A stretch of 19,405 bases of DNA. It comes from Ruminococcus sp. UBA7477 (GTDB taxonomy: Bacteria > Bacillota > Clostridia > Oscillospirales > Ruminococcaceae). Below, piece by piece: positions 6,165 to 14,522 of the stretch. Location of the stretch: positions 1-19,405 of the forward strand of contig DLOT01000070.1 of assembly GCA_002479715.1 (NCBI GenBank), read 5' to 3'. The stretch's first letter is position 1. Each line of letters opens with the position of its first letter. The notes beneath the pieces were generated by a model, which did no database searches, was not told the origin of the DNA, and saw only the letters and a list, made by a program, of their open reading frames with translations. Both the position numbers and the translations under genes were made by a program.

Positions 6165-7208
6165 TCAGCGGCTTTCCGAGGAAACGATCCGCAGGTCATT
6201 TTCGACCATATTATTTATCATCTGATTAAACGATATCTCTCGTTTCCATCCGAGTATTTTTTCAGCCTTAGACGGATCTCCGAGGAGCAGGTCTACCTCA
6301 GCCGGGCGGTAGAACTCGGGATTAATTCTGATGACGGTTTTTCCGCTATCGGTATCAATTCCTATCTCGTCTGTTCCGCTGCCCTGCCAGGCTATATTCA
6401 TTCCGGCAGCCTTAAAGCTAAGCTCTGCGAACTCACGGACAGTGTGAGTTTCATGCGAAGCAATTACATAGTCGTCGGGCTTTTGCTGCTTCAGCATCAG
6501 ATACATTGCTCTGACATAATCCTTTGAATGTCCCCAATCACGCTTGGCATCGAGATTGCCAAGCTCTACACAGTCAATAATACCCAGCTTTATCTTTGCG
6601 GCGGCTGAGGTTATCTTTCTTGTGACAAACTCATGACCCCGGCGCTCGCTTTCGTGGTTGAAAAGAATACCCGAGCAGGCAAACATACCGTAGCTTTCCC
6701 GATAGTTTTTAGTCATCCAATGAGCATAAAGCTTTGCCGCTCCGTACGGGCTGCGGGGATGAAACGGCGAATCTTCTATATATCCGTCAAAGCCGACGGG
6801 CTGTTCGTCAATGCAGCCTCCGAACATCTCTGAGGTGCTTGCCTGATAATATTTAGCGTCAGGCTTCAATGTGCGTAAAGCTTCAAGAATGTTCACCGCT
6901 GCGACGCCTGTGATGTTTGCGCTGGCAACCGGCTCTCTGAATGACTGTGCCACAAACGACTGAGCGGCAAGGTTGTAAACCTCGTCGGGCTGAGAGATCT
7001 TTACGGCATTGAGCATCGCCGCCATATCGGTTATATCTCCGAAGATGATATGTATTTTCCCGAGCGCCTCGGTTCCCTCCAAATTGCCGAAATCCAGCTT
7101 TGACTTGCGCCTGACCAATCCGTAGACCTCATAGCCTTCACTTAAAAGCAGCTCTGCAAGATACGAGCCGTCCTGACCCGTTACTCCTGTTATTAATGCT
7201 CTTTTCAC
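6165..7208 (-). CDS. gmd: GDP-mannose 4,6-dehydratase
   Basis: A 347-aa enzyme converting GDP-D-mannose to GDP-4-keto-6-deoxymannose. It has the family's TGVTGQDG nucleotide motif at 7-14, ASTSEMFG (catalytic Thr125 and Glu127), SPYGAAK (Tyr155, Lys159), NHESERRG and NLDAKRDWGHSKDYV. Length and motifs fit bacterial Gmd well. The start is GTG: AAGGAG lies at good spacing and overlaps the manC stop region. It sits between manC, which makes its substrate, and rmd, which reduces its product. Confidence 0.97.
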   Translation of the reverse strand: MKRALITGVTGQDGSYLAELLLSEGYEVYGLVRRKSKLDFGNLEGTEALGKIHIIFGDITDMAAMLNAVKISQPDEVYNLAAQSFVAQSFREPVASANITGVAAVNILEALRTLKPDAKYYQASTSEMFGGCIDEQPVGFDGYIEDSPFHPRSPYGAAKLYAHWMTKNYRESYGMFACSGILFNHESERRGHEFVTRKITSAAAKIKLGIIDCVELGNLDAKRDWGHSKDYVRAMYLMLKQQKPDDYVIASHETHTVREFAELSFKAAGMNIAWQGSGTDEIGIDTDSGKTVIRINPEFYRPAEVDLLLGDPSKAEKILGWKREISFNQMINNMVENDLRIVSSESR

Positions 7209-7221
7209 GATAAGTCACTCC

Positions 7222-8295
7222 TTACAGCAGTTCGTTTCTGTTACATATCTTTAAGTTTTCGATCACTTTTTTAACTGCCTGTGCGCTGTCCTTGGAACAG
7301 ATCAGCATGGCGTCCGGCGTATCGACCACTATGACATTTTCCATGCCGACCAAAGCTATGAGCTTTTGCCCGCCGCAGACTGTTGAATTTTTAGTGTCAA
7401 CGGTAATAACATCGCCGACAGTGAGATTGCCAAGCTCGTTTGTCTTGTTGATCCTCTCGAACGCAGTCCAGCTGCCTACATCGTCCCAACCGAAGCTTCC
7501 GGGAATCGTATAAACGTCGGTAGCCTTTTCCATAACTCCGAAGTCTATCGAAACGCTGATAAAATGCGGATAAATCCTCTCCAGCTCGGAGTCATACTCA
7601 TCGGTTCCGTATTTTTCGGCAAGGATCGAAACACCCTCATAAAGCTCTGGCATATACTTATTGATATTCATGCATATCGAGGATGCTTTCCAGACAAACA
7701 TTCCACTGTTCCAGAGATATTCACCCGAGGCACAGTATTCGTTAGCAAGCTCTATGCCGGGCTTTTCGACAAACCTCTTGACCTTATAAACTCCCTGACG
7801 GCCGGCAGGGTCGGGTATAAAATTAATATAGCCGTACCCTGTTTCGGGGTAAGTCGGGGTCACGCCGATCGTAACAAGACTCTGGCTTTCCAGTGCGACC
7901 GAGACCGCTGCACTAACAGCGTCTGTAAACATCGGAGCGATCTTGATCATATGATCGGAAGGCAAAACGACCATTACAGCGTCGCCGTATTTTTTTCGGA
8001 TTATTGCCGCAGCCAAGGCGATACACGGCGCGGTGTTTCTGGAAACAGGCTCGGTAATAATATTATCGTCGCTTATGCCTTCTATCTGCTCACACACAAG
8101 ACTGCGGTAATCTGACTTTGTTAGTATATAGATATCCTCTAAGGATATGAACGGCATTATTCTGTTAACGGTTTTTTGAAGCATTGTTTCGCCGTCGCCC
8201 GTCAGCGACAAAAACTGTTTCGGCTTGGCATTTCTGCTTTTCGGCCAAAAGCGCTCACCGCTTCCGCCCGCCATGATCACGGCAACTGTTTTCAT
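7222..8295 (-). CDS. manC: Mannose-1-phosphate guanylyltransferase
   Basis: A 357-aa nucleotidyltransferase making GDP-mannose from GTP and mannose-1-phosphate. The signature AGGSGERFWPKSR is at residues 9-21, with PKQFLSL directly after, LPSDHMI in the middle and RFVEKPG later. It lacks the C-terminal phosphomannose isomerase cupin domain of the bifunctional ManC/AlgA form, so mannose-6-phosphate must come from elsewhere. GAGGGG precedes the ATG. It is co-transcribed with gmd and rmd, 13 bases upstream of gmd. Confidence 0.95.
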   Translation of the reverse strand: MKTVAVIMAGGSGERFWPKSRNAKPKQFLSLTGDGETMLQKTVNRIMPFISLEDIYILTKSDYRSLVCEQIEGISDDNIITEPVSRNTAPCIALAAAIIRKKYGDAVMVVLPSDHMIKIAPMFTDAVSAAVSVALESQSLVTIGVTPTYPETGYGYINFIPDPAGRQGVYKVKRFVEKPGIELANEYCASGEYLWNSGMFVWKASSICMNINKYMPELYEGVSILAEKYGTDEYDSELERIYPHFISVSIDFGVMEKATDVYTIPGSFGWDDVGSWTAFERINKTNELGNLTVGDVITVDTKNSTVCGGQKLIALVGMENVIVVDTPDAMLICSKDSAQAVKKVIENLKICNRNELL

Positions 8296-8312
8296 ACAAA
8301 TCCCCTCGTTTT

Positions 8313-9917
8313 TTACTCAGTCTGGCCGCCGCTTTCGTTGTCACACCAAACCTTCAGAATTATATTATTGTACCTGGAATAAAAATACGGTTGCCGGCAG
8401 CCGACATACATATCGTAGTTATATCCGTTATCGTCCAGGTATTTAAACAAATCCTCCTGCTCATACGGAATATCATTGTATGCGCCGTTAGGCAGGAACA
8501 TATAAAACTCGTCGGTATAATTCCATATATTCTCTATTGCCCCGACATCTATCACTGTTGTCGTAAACACATCAAATGTTCTTAACACGGTGAAGGTATA
8601 ATCGCACACATAATGTGTTGACTCAGGAAAATAGTACGAAAACATTCCAATAGCAAACTCGTGGAGATCAAGAAATATTACATCGCCGTCGGGATTTTCC
8701 TCCTTGATCTTATCTATGGCATAACTCATATCCTGCTTTTCTATATCGTCTATGATACTATCGGCGCAGATCCAGCCGTTGCAGGCTATAGCTGTGGCAA
8801 AAACAGCGAAAAAGACGCGCCCCTTAAACTGCGCCATTATAACTGCGAGCAGCATCACATATACTCCCGCTAATATATACACATATCTTGAGGTTATGAT
8901 ATTATAAACATAATTATGAAAAAGACCTAATACCATCAACGGCGCATTTACAGCAAAGAATAAAAACCGCAACTTATCGTCTTTGCACAGTTCTTTTGCC
9001 TTGTCAGTCCATTTTGAAAAAGCTGACGACGCTTGCTTGATCTCCTTGCCGTCCTTTGCTTTGCCATAGCGGACATTTCTGATAAGCACATATGCGAGAG
9101 CGATTTCAAGAACAAGAAATATCGGGCTTTTATGCAGCGGACGATTATTTATTGACAGCTTATACAGCCAGCCAAATCCATCTAAAGCTGTTGCACTGCT
9201 GACCCAATAATGCTCCTTGACATTTGAAAACTGCTTTATGACCACAAACAACCACGGAATATATACGACCGCGCTGACGACCCCGCTTATAAAAACCTTT
9301 CTGAGCTTGTCCTTGTCTTGGCGCAGCAAAGCGTAAACCATCAGCAAAACGTACAAGCCAAGCGCTCCGAGCATCGCAACATTATGCGTATACATTCCCA
9401 GAACCGAAAAAACGGTCAGCCCGATATATGCTCCCCTTTTTCCGTTAAACCAGACATCACAGGCATAAATAGCTGTGCCCGTCATAAAAAACAAAGCCGG
9501 AACCGTCGGCCTTATTTCAGGCATTAAATAAAACACAAACGACGAGCTGAGGAGCATAATTCCGGATAATATGCTTGCCCTGCCGCCGAAAAGCCTTCTG
9601 AACGGAAACAGCGCCAAAATCAGCATTCCGATCATAGGGATAAGAGAAAATACTCTCATAACATAAAGCGTATGCCCGAACATCACGCAAAACGTCTTAA
9701 GAAGCAATGAATACAGCGGAGGGCTGTAATCCTCGGGAATGAGCCGCCATATTTCCGAATATGAGTGCTGAGTAAGGGCATACTGATACGAGCTGTCGTA
9801 GCTTATAAAGTCCTCTGAGCATATCGGAAAGATTCCAAACACAAGAACAGCACTCAAAGCAGCGAAAATCATCAAAAAGGTGCGGTTCTGTTTAAGCCAT
9901 TGCTTAAGCTTTTGCAT
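8313..9917 (-). CDS. GT39-like polytopic membrane glycosyltransferase
   Basis: A 534-aa multi-membrane protein of the GT-C fold (ArnT/PMT/GT39-like). After the first membrane segment (about residues 13-32) comes the outer loop with SEDFISYDSSYQ, where the Asp is the expected catalytic residue of GT-C enzymes that use polyprenyl-phosphate sugars. Some ten further hydrophobic helices follow to about residue 390, then a soluble C-terminal domain of about 140 residues. The chosen ATG at 9917 has AAGGGGAAG in front and overlaps the end of the preceding GT2 gene by 14 bases; an ATG at 9944 is possible but has a poorer site. It probably moves a sugar from a lipid carrier to an outside acceptor. Acceptor unknown. 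Confidence 0.82.
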   Translation of the reverse strand: MQKLKQWLKQNRTFLMIFAALSAVLVFGIFPICSEDFISYDSSYQYALTQHSYSEIWRLIPEDYSPPLYSLLLKTFCVMFGHTLYVMRVFSLIPMIGMLILALFPFRRLFGGRASILSGIMLLSSSFVFYLMPEIRPTVPALFFMTGTAIYACDVWFNGKRGAYIGLTVFSVLGMYTHNVAMLGALGLYVLLMVYALLRQDKDKLRKVFISGVVSAVVYIPWLFVVIKQFSNVKEHYWVSSATALDGFGWLYKLSINNRPLHKSPIFLVLEIALAYVLIRNVRYGKAKDGKEIKQASSAFSKWTDKAKELCKDDKLRFLFFAVNAPLMVLGLFHNYVYNIITSRYVYILAGVYVMLLAVIMAQFKGRVFFAVFATAIACNGWICADSIIDDIEKQDMSYAIDKIKEENPDGDVIFLDLHEFAIGMFSYYFPESTHYVCDYTFTVLRTFDVFTTTVIDVGAIENIWNYTDEFYMFLPNGAYNDIPYEQEDLFKYLDDNGYNYDMYVGCRQPYFYSRYNNIILKVWCDNESGGQTE

Positions 9918-10635
9918 TTTTGTTCTTCCCCTTTGAAACTGCATATTCTATCCGTATTCCTATAAAGCGGAACATTGTCTTGGCATAGCCGACGATAAAA
10001 GGAATCAGCTGCCTTTTGGATTCGCCGAACATTCTTTTGTCAAAGGATATCGGTACCTCTTTTATCACGAGCCGCGGATTATTCTGCTTCATACGCAGGA
10101 TAACCTCTTGCAGGACATCATAGTTAAGGCAGGTGAGCCTGACTTTTTTCAGCTGCGCGGTATCATACATACGGAAGTCTGTAGAAATATCCTTTGCTCT
10201 GACTCCCAGAACAATGCGAAAAACCGTGTTTAGTATTTTGGACATAACGATCGAGGATCTGGCATCGTTGGTTTTGCCGCCCCTTGTATATCTTGAACCG
10301 ATGACGATATCGGCGCGCGTCATGAACTTCTTATATATCGAACGAATATACTTGGGATTATGGGAGCCGTCGCTGTCCATTATCAGAAATTTGTCATATT
10401 TAGCTTCCTCTATACCTGTACGAAACGCGCCGCCGAAGCGGGGATACCTTTGATTAACATACCTTGCGCCGTTTTCCGCGCAGACCTTTGCCGTGCCGTC
10501 AAGCGGCTTTTCGGTATCCACCACAATGATCTCATAATCCTCCGGAAGAGAATCGAGCATCTTTCTGATTTTCGGGAGAAGCACCCTGAGGTTCTCTTCT
10601 TCTTTATACGCAAGCAAGACCGCACTGATCGCCAT
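9904..10635 (-). CDS. GT2 glycosyltransferase (polyprenyl-phosphate sugar synthase type)
   Basis: A 243-aa family 2 glycosyltransferase. The GT-A fold is shown by ISAVLLAYKEEENL at the start, EIIVVD (35-40) and the metal-binding DSD in LIMDSDGSH (87-89). It resembles the DPM1 group of dolichyl/polyprenyl-phosphate mannose synthases and lacks the two C-terminal membrane helices of GtrB. GGAGG lies 5 bases before the ATG at 10635; a longer in-frame start is rejected for lack of a site. Placed between gtrA and a GT39-like gene, it probably transfers a sugar from GDP-mannose or GDP-deoxyhexose to undecaprenyl phosphate on the inner face of the membrane. Confidence 0.85.
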   Translation of the reverse strand: MAISAVLLAYKEEENLRVLLPKIRKMLDSLPEDYEIIVVDTEKPLDGTAKVCAENGARYVNQRYPRFGGAFRTGIEEAKYDKFLIMDSDGSHNPKYIRSIYKKFMTRADIVIGSRYTRGGKTNDARSSIVMSKILNTVFRIVLGVRAKDISTDFRMYDTAQLKKVRLTCLNYDVLQEVILRMKQNNPRLVIKEVPISFDKRMFGESKRQLIPFIVGYAKTMFRFIGIRIEYAVSKGKNKNAKA

Positions 10636-10698
10636 AAAATCCTCCTCATATTGCTGCTCGGACAAAGCCTTTGTTAATGATTGCCCGACAGCCGACAC

Positions 10699-11193
10699 TC
10701 ATATTTTTCTGCTTTGGTCAGACTCTTTTTGACGGTAAGCCCAAAACTTATTGATAACAAAATTCAACGGTATGTTTATCACCGCGTTAAGCAGCGGACA
10801 CAGATCGGCCGACAAGTCCTTATTGCTTATGGTCACTCCCAAGCTGTTTACAAACTCCGTCAGCGGCGGCGTAAACCTATCTATTTTCACTGCATCTATC
10901 CACAGCATAAGAAGCAGAGAATTGAGAAGCAAGCCCGTAAAGGCATAGGAAATATACGTTTTCAGCAGTGTTTTCCACCATACCCGCCGCTCCAGCGATC
11001 TGTCGGCCTTAAAAACAAATCTGCTTTGCCAGAAGTAAGCATTCAGCACACTCAGAATGAATGCCGCTGCATTTGAAGGTATGTAGTGCCACCCAAAGGC
11101 GATACAAACCATAAACACGACCTGCGAAACAAGCGTATTCGACAGGCCGACAACACCGAAAGCGATAAACTGCATTATGTTTTTTTTCTTCAT
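10699..11193 (-). CDS. gtrA: GtrA-like membrane protein (probable lipid-linked sugar flippase)
   Basis: A 164-aa protein with four membrane helices. The first begins IMQFIAFGVVGLSNTLVSQVVF, the second holds the family's SNAAAFILSVLNAYFWQSRFVF segment, and the end has INIPLNFVINKFWAYR, typical of GtrA. GtrA proteins are thought to flip undecaprenyl-phosphate-linked sugars. It is the first gene of the operon, about 135 bases after the promoter, with a weak ribosome binding site (GCGGGTG). The loop between helices 3 and 4 is longer than in short GtrA proteins. Confidence 0.88.
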   Translation of the reverse strand: MKKKNIMQFIAFGVVGLSNTLVSQVVFMVCIAFGWHYIPSNAAAFILSVLNAYFWQSRFVFKADRSLERRVWWKTLLKTYISYAFTGLLLNSLLLMLWIDAVKIDRFTPPLTEFVNSLGVTISNKDLSADLCPLLNAVINIPLNFVINKFWAYRQKESDQSRKI

Positions 11194-11260
11194 TAAAACA
11201 CCCGCTACGGCTAAAAATTTAAATTTTGCTGCAAAATAGCGCAGACCGAATAATATTGTC

Positions 11261-11296
11261 CGATACGTCGGGAGCTGACCAAAGGTCAGCGTATCG
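11261..11296 (-). other. Nested hairpin in the sugar-operon leader
   Basis: CGATACG (11261-11267) can pair with CGTATCG (11290-11296), enclosing a tight inner stem CTGACC-AAA-GGTCAG form (11275-11280 with 11284-11289). An overlapping alternative pairing exists (CGTCG near 11266 with CGACG near 11295). It lies in the untranslated leader of the gtrA operon, without a following U-run. Confidence 0.5.
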
Positions 11297-11310
11297 ACGA
11301 GTACATAAAT

Positions 11311-11337
11311 TATAATAAACGCTATGCGTTTATTATA
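11311..11337. promoter_or_regulatory. Perfect 27-bp inverted repeat over the -10 box
   Basis: Arms TATAATAAACGC (11311-11322) and GCGTTTATTATA (11326-11337) are perfect complements around TAT. The right arm contains the -10 box of the sugar operon, and the transcription start should fall near the centre, so it looks like a DNA operator rather than an RNA hairpin. Confidence 0.6.
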
Positions 11338-11360
11338 TCATACTTTGTTAATGAAGTCAA
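11332..11360 (-). promoter_or_regulatory. Sigma-A promoter of the gtrA-rmd operon
   Basis: On the minus strand TTGACT (11355-11360), a 17-base spacer and a consensus TATAAT (11332-11337). Confidence 0.88.
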
Positions 11361-11689
11361 CTTTTTTAACGTTTTGAAACAAATTATTTTCCATATCCGT
11401 ATATAATTCCAAGTCTTTCGCTATAGTATTGCTTTTATCGTGCGGAGGTGAAAGTTGCATCAATATATTGAGCCTTGTCATTAAGCATTACCACACAGAT
11501 AAATAAAAACGCTGCTGTCTTACCTCTGTGCTGTAAGGCGGCTGCGTTTTATATAACTGTTTAATGCCTTGAGTCTGGATAAGCATCACTAATGCCTTTA
11601 CAATAAAGCCGATCTCAACCGGCATCGCTCAGAAAAGCATCCGGCCCTGGGATAATTTCATTCAGAAGACTCCTTATTCAAGCAAAATA
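11361..11689. other. Intergenic stretch without a supported gene
   Basis: About 330 bases between the sugar operon and the DUF4261 gene. It holds a plus-strand GGAGGTGAAAG site with a nine-codon TTG-started frame (11455-11484), and a hairpin terminator (11504-11551). No longer frame with a ribosome binding site is visible on either strand. Confidence 0.6.
11504..11551. terminator. Hairpin terminator, possibly bidirectional
   Basis: AAAACGC (11506-11512) pairs with GCGTTTT (11544-11550), with inner CTTAC/GTAAG pairing. A T-rich run follows on the minus strand (TTTTTATTT) and a shorter one on the plus strand. It could end transcription from the DUF4261 gene (140 bases away) or from a short plus-strand leader. 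Confidence 0.6.
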
Positions 11690-12583
11690 CTAATTGCGCT
11701 TACCTGATGCAAATTCGTTCATACATATATCTATAACCGGTCGTACCGGCTGGATCAGGGAGTTTTCATACCGGCATTTCCATTGTATATTCCGGCTCAA
11801 TCCTCCGTTATCAACTCCGTCTACAGTTTCCCCGCTTTTTATAGGACAGCTGTTTGCAAAAATATACGACAGCAGGCTATATGCATGATTAACCACATCA
11901 TTCGGATCCATACCGTGAAAATGATACTGAAGATCGGGCATATTAAGTACGCTCATTCCCAGGGTATCTACGATCATATCCTCAGTGTCTTGGATCCTGA
12001 AAAATCTTACATTGACTGCAAAATAGATAAATCGGCTTTCTTTGGGAATGTTATGGCCGATGATCTTATTCCTTGTAAACATCTTTCCGGAGCTTTGGAA
12101 CTGCACTGCCTCGCACGTAGGATACATTTCCACAAGTGCTTCAAGATAGTCCATAAGCATCTCCGCGCGCTGCTTATAATCCACTGCTCCTCCAAGCACA
12201 TCTGTAGCCACCACATGGTATTTACACGAATCTAAAATCTCAGCGCTCTCGGGGCAATCCCACATCTGACTTCTTGTAACGGCATCTATTTTATAATCAT
12301 CAGTGCCGAAGCAATCGGTTATCATGAGCTGCGGAGGAATTGAACCATCCTTGAACTCGGCCTTATACTTTGTCGCCGCAAAGCCGGCAACCTTATCATG
12401 ACAAAAGCAATCGACATCGCCCAAATGCTTTTTCATTATCTTAGTCATAAGCTCTTTTTCCGGCATTTCGCATTTTTCACGCATAAACAGGTGGATAATA
12501 AAAGGTCCGCCCGGACGATCCGCCATTTGATTCAGATCCTGTTTTAACTCATTAGAGCCCTGATTTGATTCTGACACATTCAT
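11690..12583 (-). CDS. DUF4261 domain protein
   Basis: A 297-aa protein of unknown function. The C-terminal third carries the DUF4261 pattern: LNMPDLQYHFHGMDPNDVVNHAYSLLSYIF, followed by ...DVDNGGLSRNIQWKCRYE. The N-terminal part starts with a polar stretch (SESNQGSNELKQDLNQ) and then a PGGPFIIHLFMREKCEMPEKELM segment, the usual opening of the domain. No signal peptide or membrane segment. AAGGAG precedes the ATG at 12583; a TTG 18 bases upstream overlaps that site and is rejected. It lies next to the helicase remnant but 100 bases apart, so co-transcription is uncertain. DUF4261 genes are often found with contractile-injection or SMI1/KNR4-like clusters, but nothing of that kind is visible here. 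Confidence 0.82.
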   Translation of the reverse strand: MNVSESNQGSNELKQDLNQMADRPGGPFIIHLFMREKCEMPEKELMTKIMKKHLGDVDCFCHDKVAGFAATKYKAEFKDGSIPPQLMITDCFGTDDYKIDAVTRSQMWDCPESAEILDSCKYHVVATDVLGGAVDYKQRAEMLMDYLEALVEMYPTCEAVQFQSSGKMFTRNKIIGHNIPKESRFIYFAVNVRFFRIQDTEDMIVDTLGMSVLNMPDLQYHFHGMDPNDVVNHAYSLLSYIFANSCPIKSGETVDGVDNGGLSRNIQWKCRYENSLIQPVRPVIDICMNEFASGKRN

Positions 12584-12682
12584 TAATAACAACTCCTTCA
12601 AACATATTAAGGCCTAATCGTAGCATTAAATTGCCGATAGTCATATTTATTGTACGAGCTCAGCAGATGCTACATAATATTA

Positions 12683-14113
12683 TTAATCTTTTCTCAAATA
12701 AACATCCGGCAAAAGCACTGCACTTTCAGTTTCCATATCTTCAACCTTTCGTGCAACAATATATCGTATCCTGACATCATATACACGGTAGCCCTTTTGA
12801 ATTAAATTGTCAATTCTTTCCTTCGAGCCATCTGCAAGTACTGCAATAGGAATTTGCCAACCTTTAGGTTGTTCAAAAAACAACTTCCCTTTCAGGAATA
12901 ACTTATCACCACTTTGATGCTTGAAAATACGCTGCTTTACTGTAGGTTCATTAAAATAATCAAGATAAACATCTTTATGCGTGAGCTGGAGCATTATCTC
13001 CGGAGGTTCGGGATATTTTTCGTTATCGTGAATAATGTTATCGGAAAAAGAGTTAAATATATCATTATTGTAATGAATATAAAGCTCCCTTTTTGCTCTC
13101 GTCATTCCGACATATATTTTTCGTTTTTCCTCGTCTGTGCTGATGCTGACATTGTTTAACATCATATATACGCTGTCAAACTCTCTGCCCTTTGACTTAT
13201 GAATAGTAGATACAACCACCTCGTCTTTATCGTTTTGACAGAAATCCGAAATCCGGGATTCATGTATAAACATCTCAAGATCGGACTTGTATCGTTTTCT
13301 TTGCGCCGAAGAAAAGCTTTCAAGCAATAGCAGGCACATACCCAGACAGGAGCTTTCTGCATACTTCGCTTGTAACTTTTCTATGGACTTATTCCACACT
13401 TTATCTGATATTATCGGAGATTCACTGTCTTCAAATGCATATTTCAGAAACATTCTAAGTTCTGCAAGATTGTAAAGATCAAAGTCATCGTTTGACTGAA
13501 TAAGTCTTGCGGGAATACCCTCTTTTTTCAACAGACCCGTAATCCTCAGCGCTTCGTCATTTGTATTTGTAAGAACGCAAACACTTCCGCATGATTTGTT
13601 GCTGCGAATGTTATTCACGATCGGATACTCCATATTTCTGCTTGTGTGCTTTATAAATCTTACAGTTCCGTTTTCTTCGCTTACAGCGCTGATAGGCTCT
13701 GTTTTCAAACGCTCAGATATTGTCACTGCAAATTTGTTTGCAATATCAACTATACTTTTACAGCTTCTGTAATTGTCAAGCAGATCATATCTTTTGGCAT
13801 CGTAATCGTCTATAAGCTTTTTAAGGTACTTAGAATCCGAGCCTCTGAACTGATAAATATTCTGATCGTCGTCGCCAACGGCTATAACGTGCATATCGTC
13901 GTTCTGTTCCATAAGAGCTTCAATAAGCGAAAACTCGTTCTCGTCCATATCCTGCGCCTCGTCGATAACTATGACTTTTTTTGTTATCTTTCCTTGCTCA
14001 ACTTCTCCGTTTCTTATCATTTCTGCGGCATTTTTAACTACGTCCGCTGAATTTTCAATACTTCCGACTCTGCCCATTAAATCAAAGCAGTAAAGGTGGA
14101 CGTTGTAGCACAA
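12683..14113 (-). pseudogene. UvrD/Rep-type helicase, 5' part missing
   Basis: The frame encodes 476 aa of a superfamily 1A helicase beginning just ahead of motif II. Seen are motif II VIVIDEAQDM (DEAQD at 51-55), motif III GDDDQNIYQFRGS (80-92), motif IV LLDNYRSC (111-118), motif V STIHKSKGREFDSVY and motif VI VGMTRAKREL, then a C-terminal extension of about 110 residues ending in LPDVYLRKD. The Walker A half (motif I, Q motif, Ia) is absent, so it cannot bind ATP normally. The first possible codon is a TTG inside the end of the neighbouring gene, with no good ribosome binding site. The C-terminal extension resembles that of large RecQ/UvrD composite helicases. Best read as the 3' remnant of a larger gene. 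If translated, a stand-alone fragment is the alternative. Confidence 0.78.
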
Positions 14114-14508
14114 TACTGCTCGGAGCCGGAGCTCTGACCGAGTATAGGCACAAGTGCGGTATTAATAATATTTGCTACTCCTTTTACGATGCTGCCTGCC
14201 GAATTGTCCACGATCATTCCAGAAATAGAATCTGCTATCTTGTCAACCAAGTCGCTTGGATGATCCTGTGCTACACAGCGATACTCAACACGGCTGTCCT
14301 TGACGGCAGTTATCGGGAAATACAGGGAGTCTGCGCTTTCTCCCTTTCCCAGTATCCTTGCCCTGTTCAGACTATCCTCAATTGTCTGTTTATACTGCTC
14401 AGCTTTTGACTTTGTCAGTTCAACCATCAGATCAAGGGTTTCGGATATGTCCTTCATATCTTCCTTGCTTGTGTCAAAACCTTTTACGACCTCACTTAAT
14501 ACTCCCAT
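14077..14508 (-). CDS. Hypothetical protein, probably 3'-truncated
   Basis: A 143-aa soluble protein I cannot assign. It opens MGVLSEVVKGFDTSKEDMKD, has a helical region to about residue 60 and a central YFPITAVKDSRVEYRCVAQDHPSDLVDKIADSISG block, then a small-residue stretch KGVANIINTALVPILG that could be amphipathic. A strong AGGAGG lies before the ATG, so the 5' end is intact. The last codons overlap the helicase remnant in another frame, and the stop comes straight after a region reading CATTSTFTALI, which looks interrupted rather than like a natural end. I infer a deletion joined this gene to the helicase gene and removed its 3' part. Confidence 0.65.
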   Translation of the reverse strand: MGVLSEVVKGFDTSKEDMKDISETLDLMVELTKSKAEQYKQTIEDSLNRARILGKGESADSLYFPITAVKDSRVEYRCVAQDHPSDLVDKIADSISGMIVDNSAGSIVKGVANIINTALVPILGQSSGSEQYCATTSTFTALI

Positions 14509-14522
14509 AACTATTACCTCCT

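Noticed and set aside
9918..9944. Longer N-terminus of the GT39-like gene (start at 9944)
   Set aside because: The start at 9917 has a better ribosome binding site and places the first membrane helix near the N-terminus. The longer form cannot be fully excluded.
11338..11460. Minus-strand 40-codon frame (MQLSPPHDKSNT...) upstream of gtrA
   Set aside because: It ends inside the core promoter of the sugar operon and lacks a ribosome binding site at usable distance.
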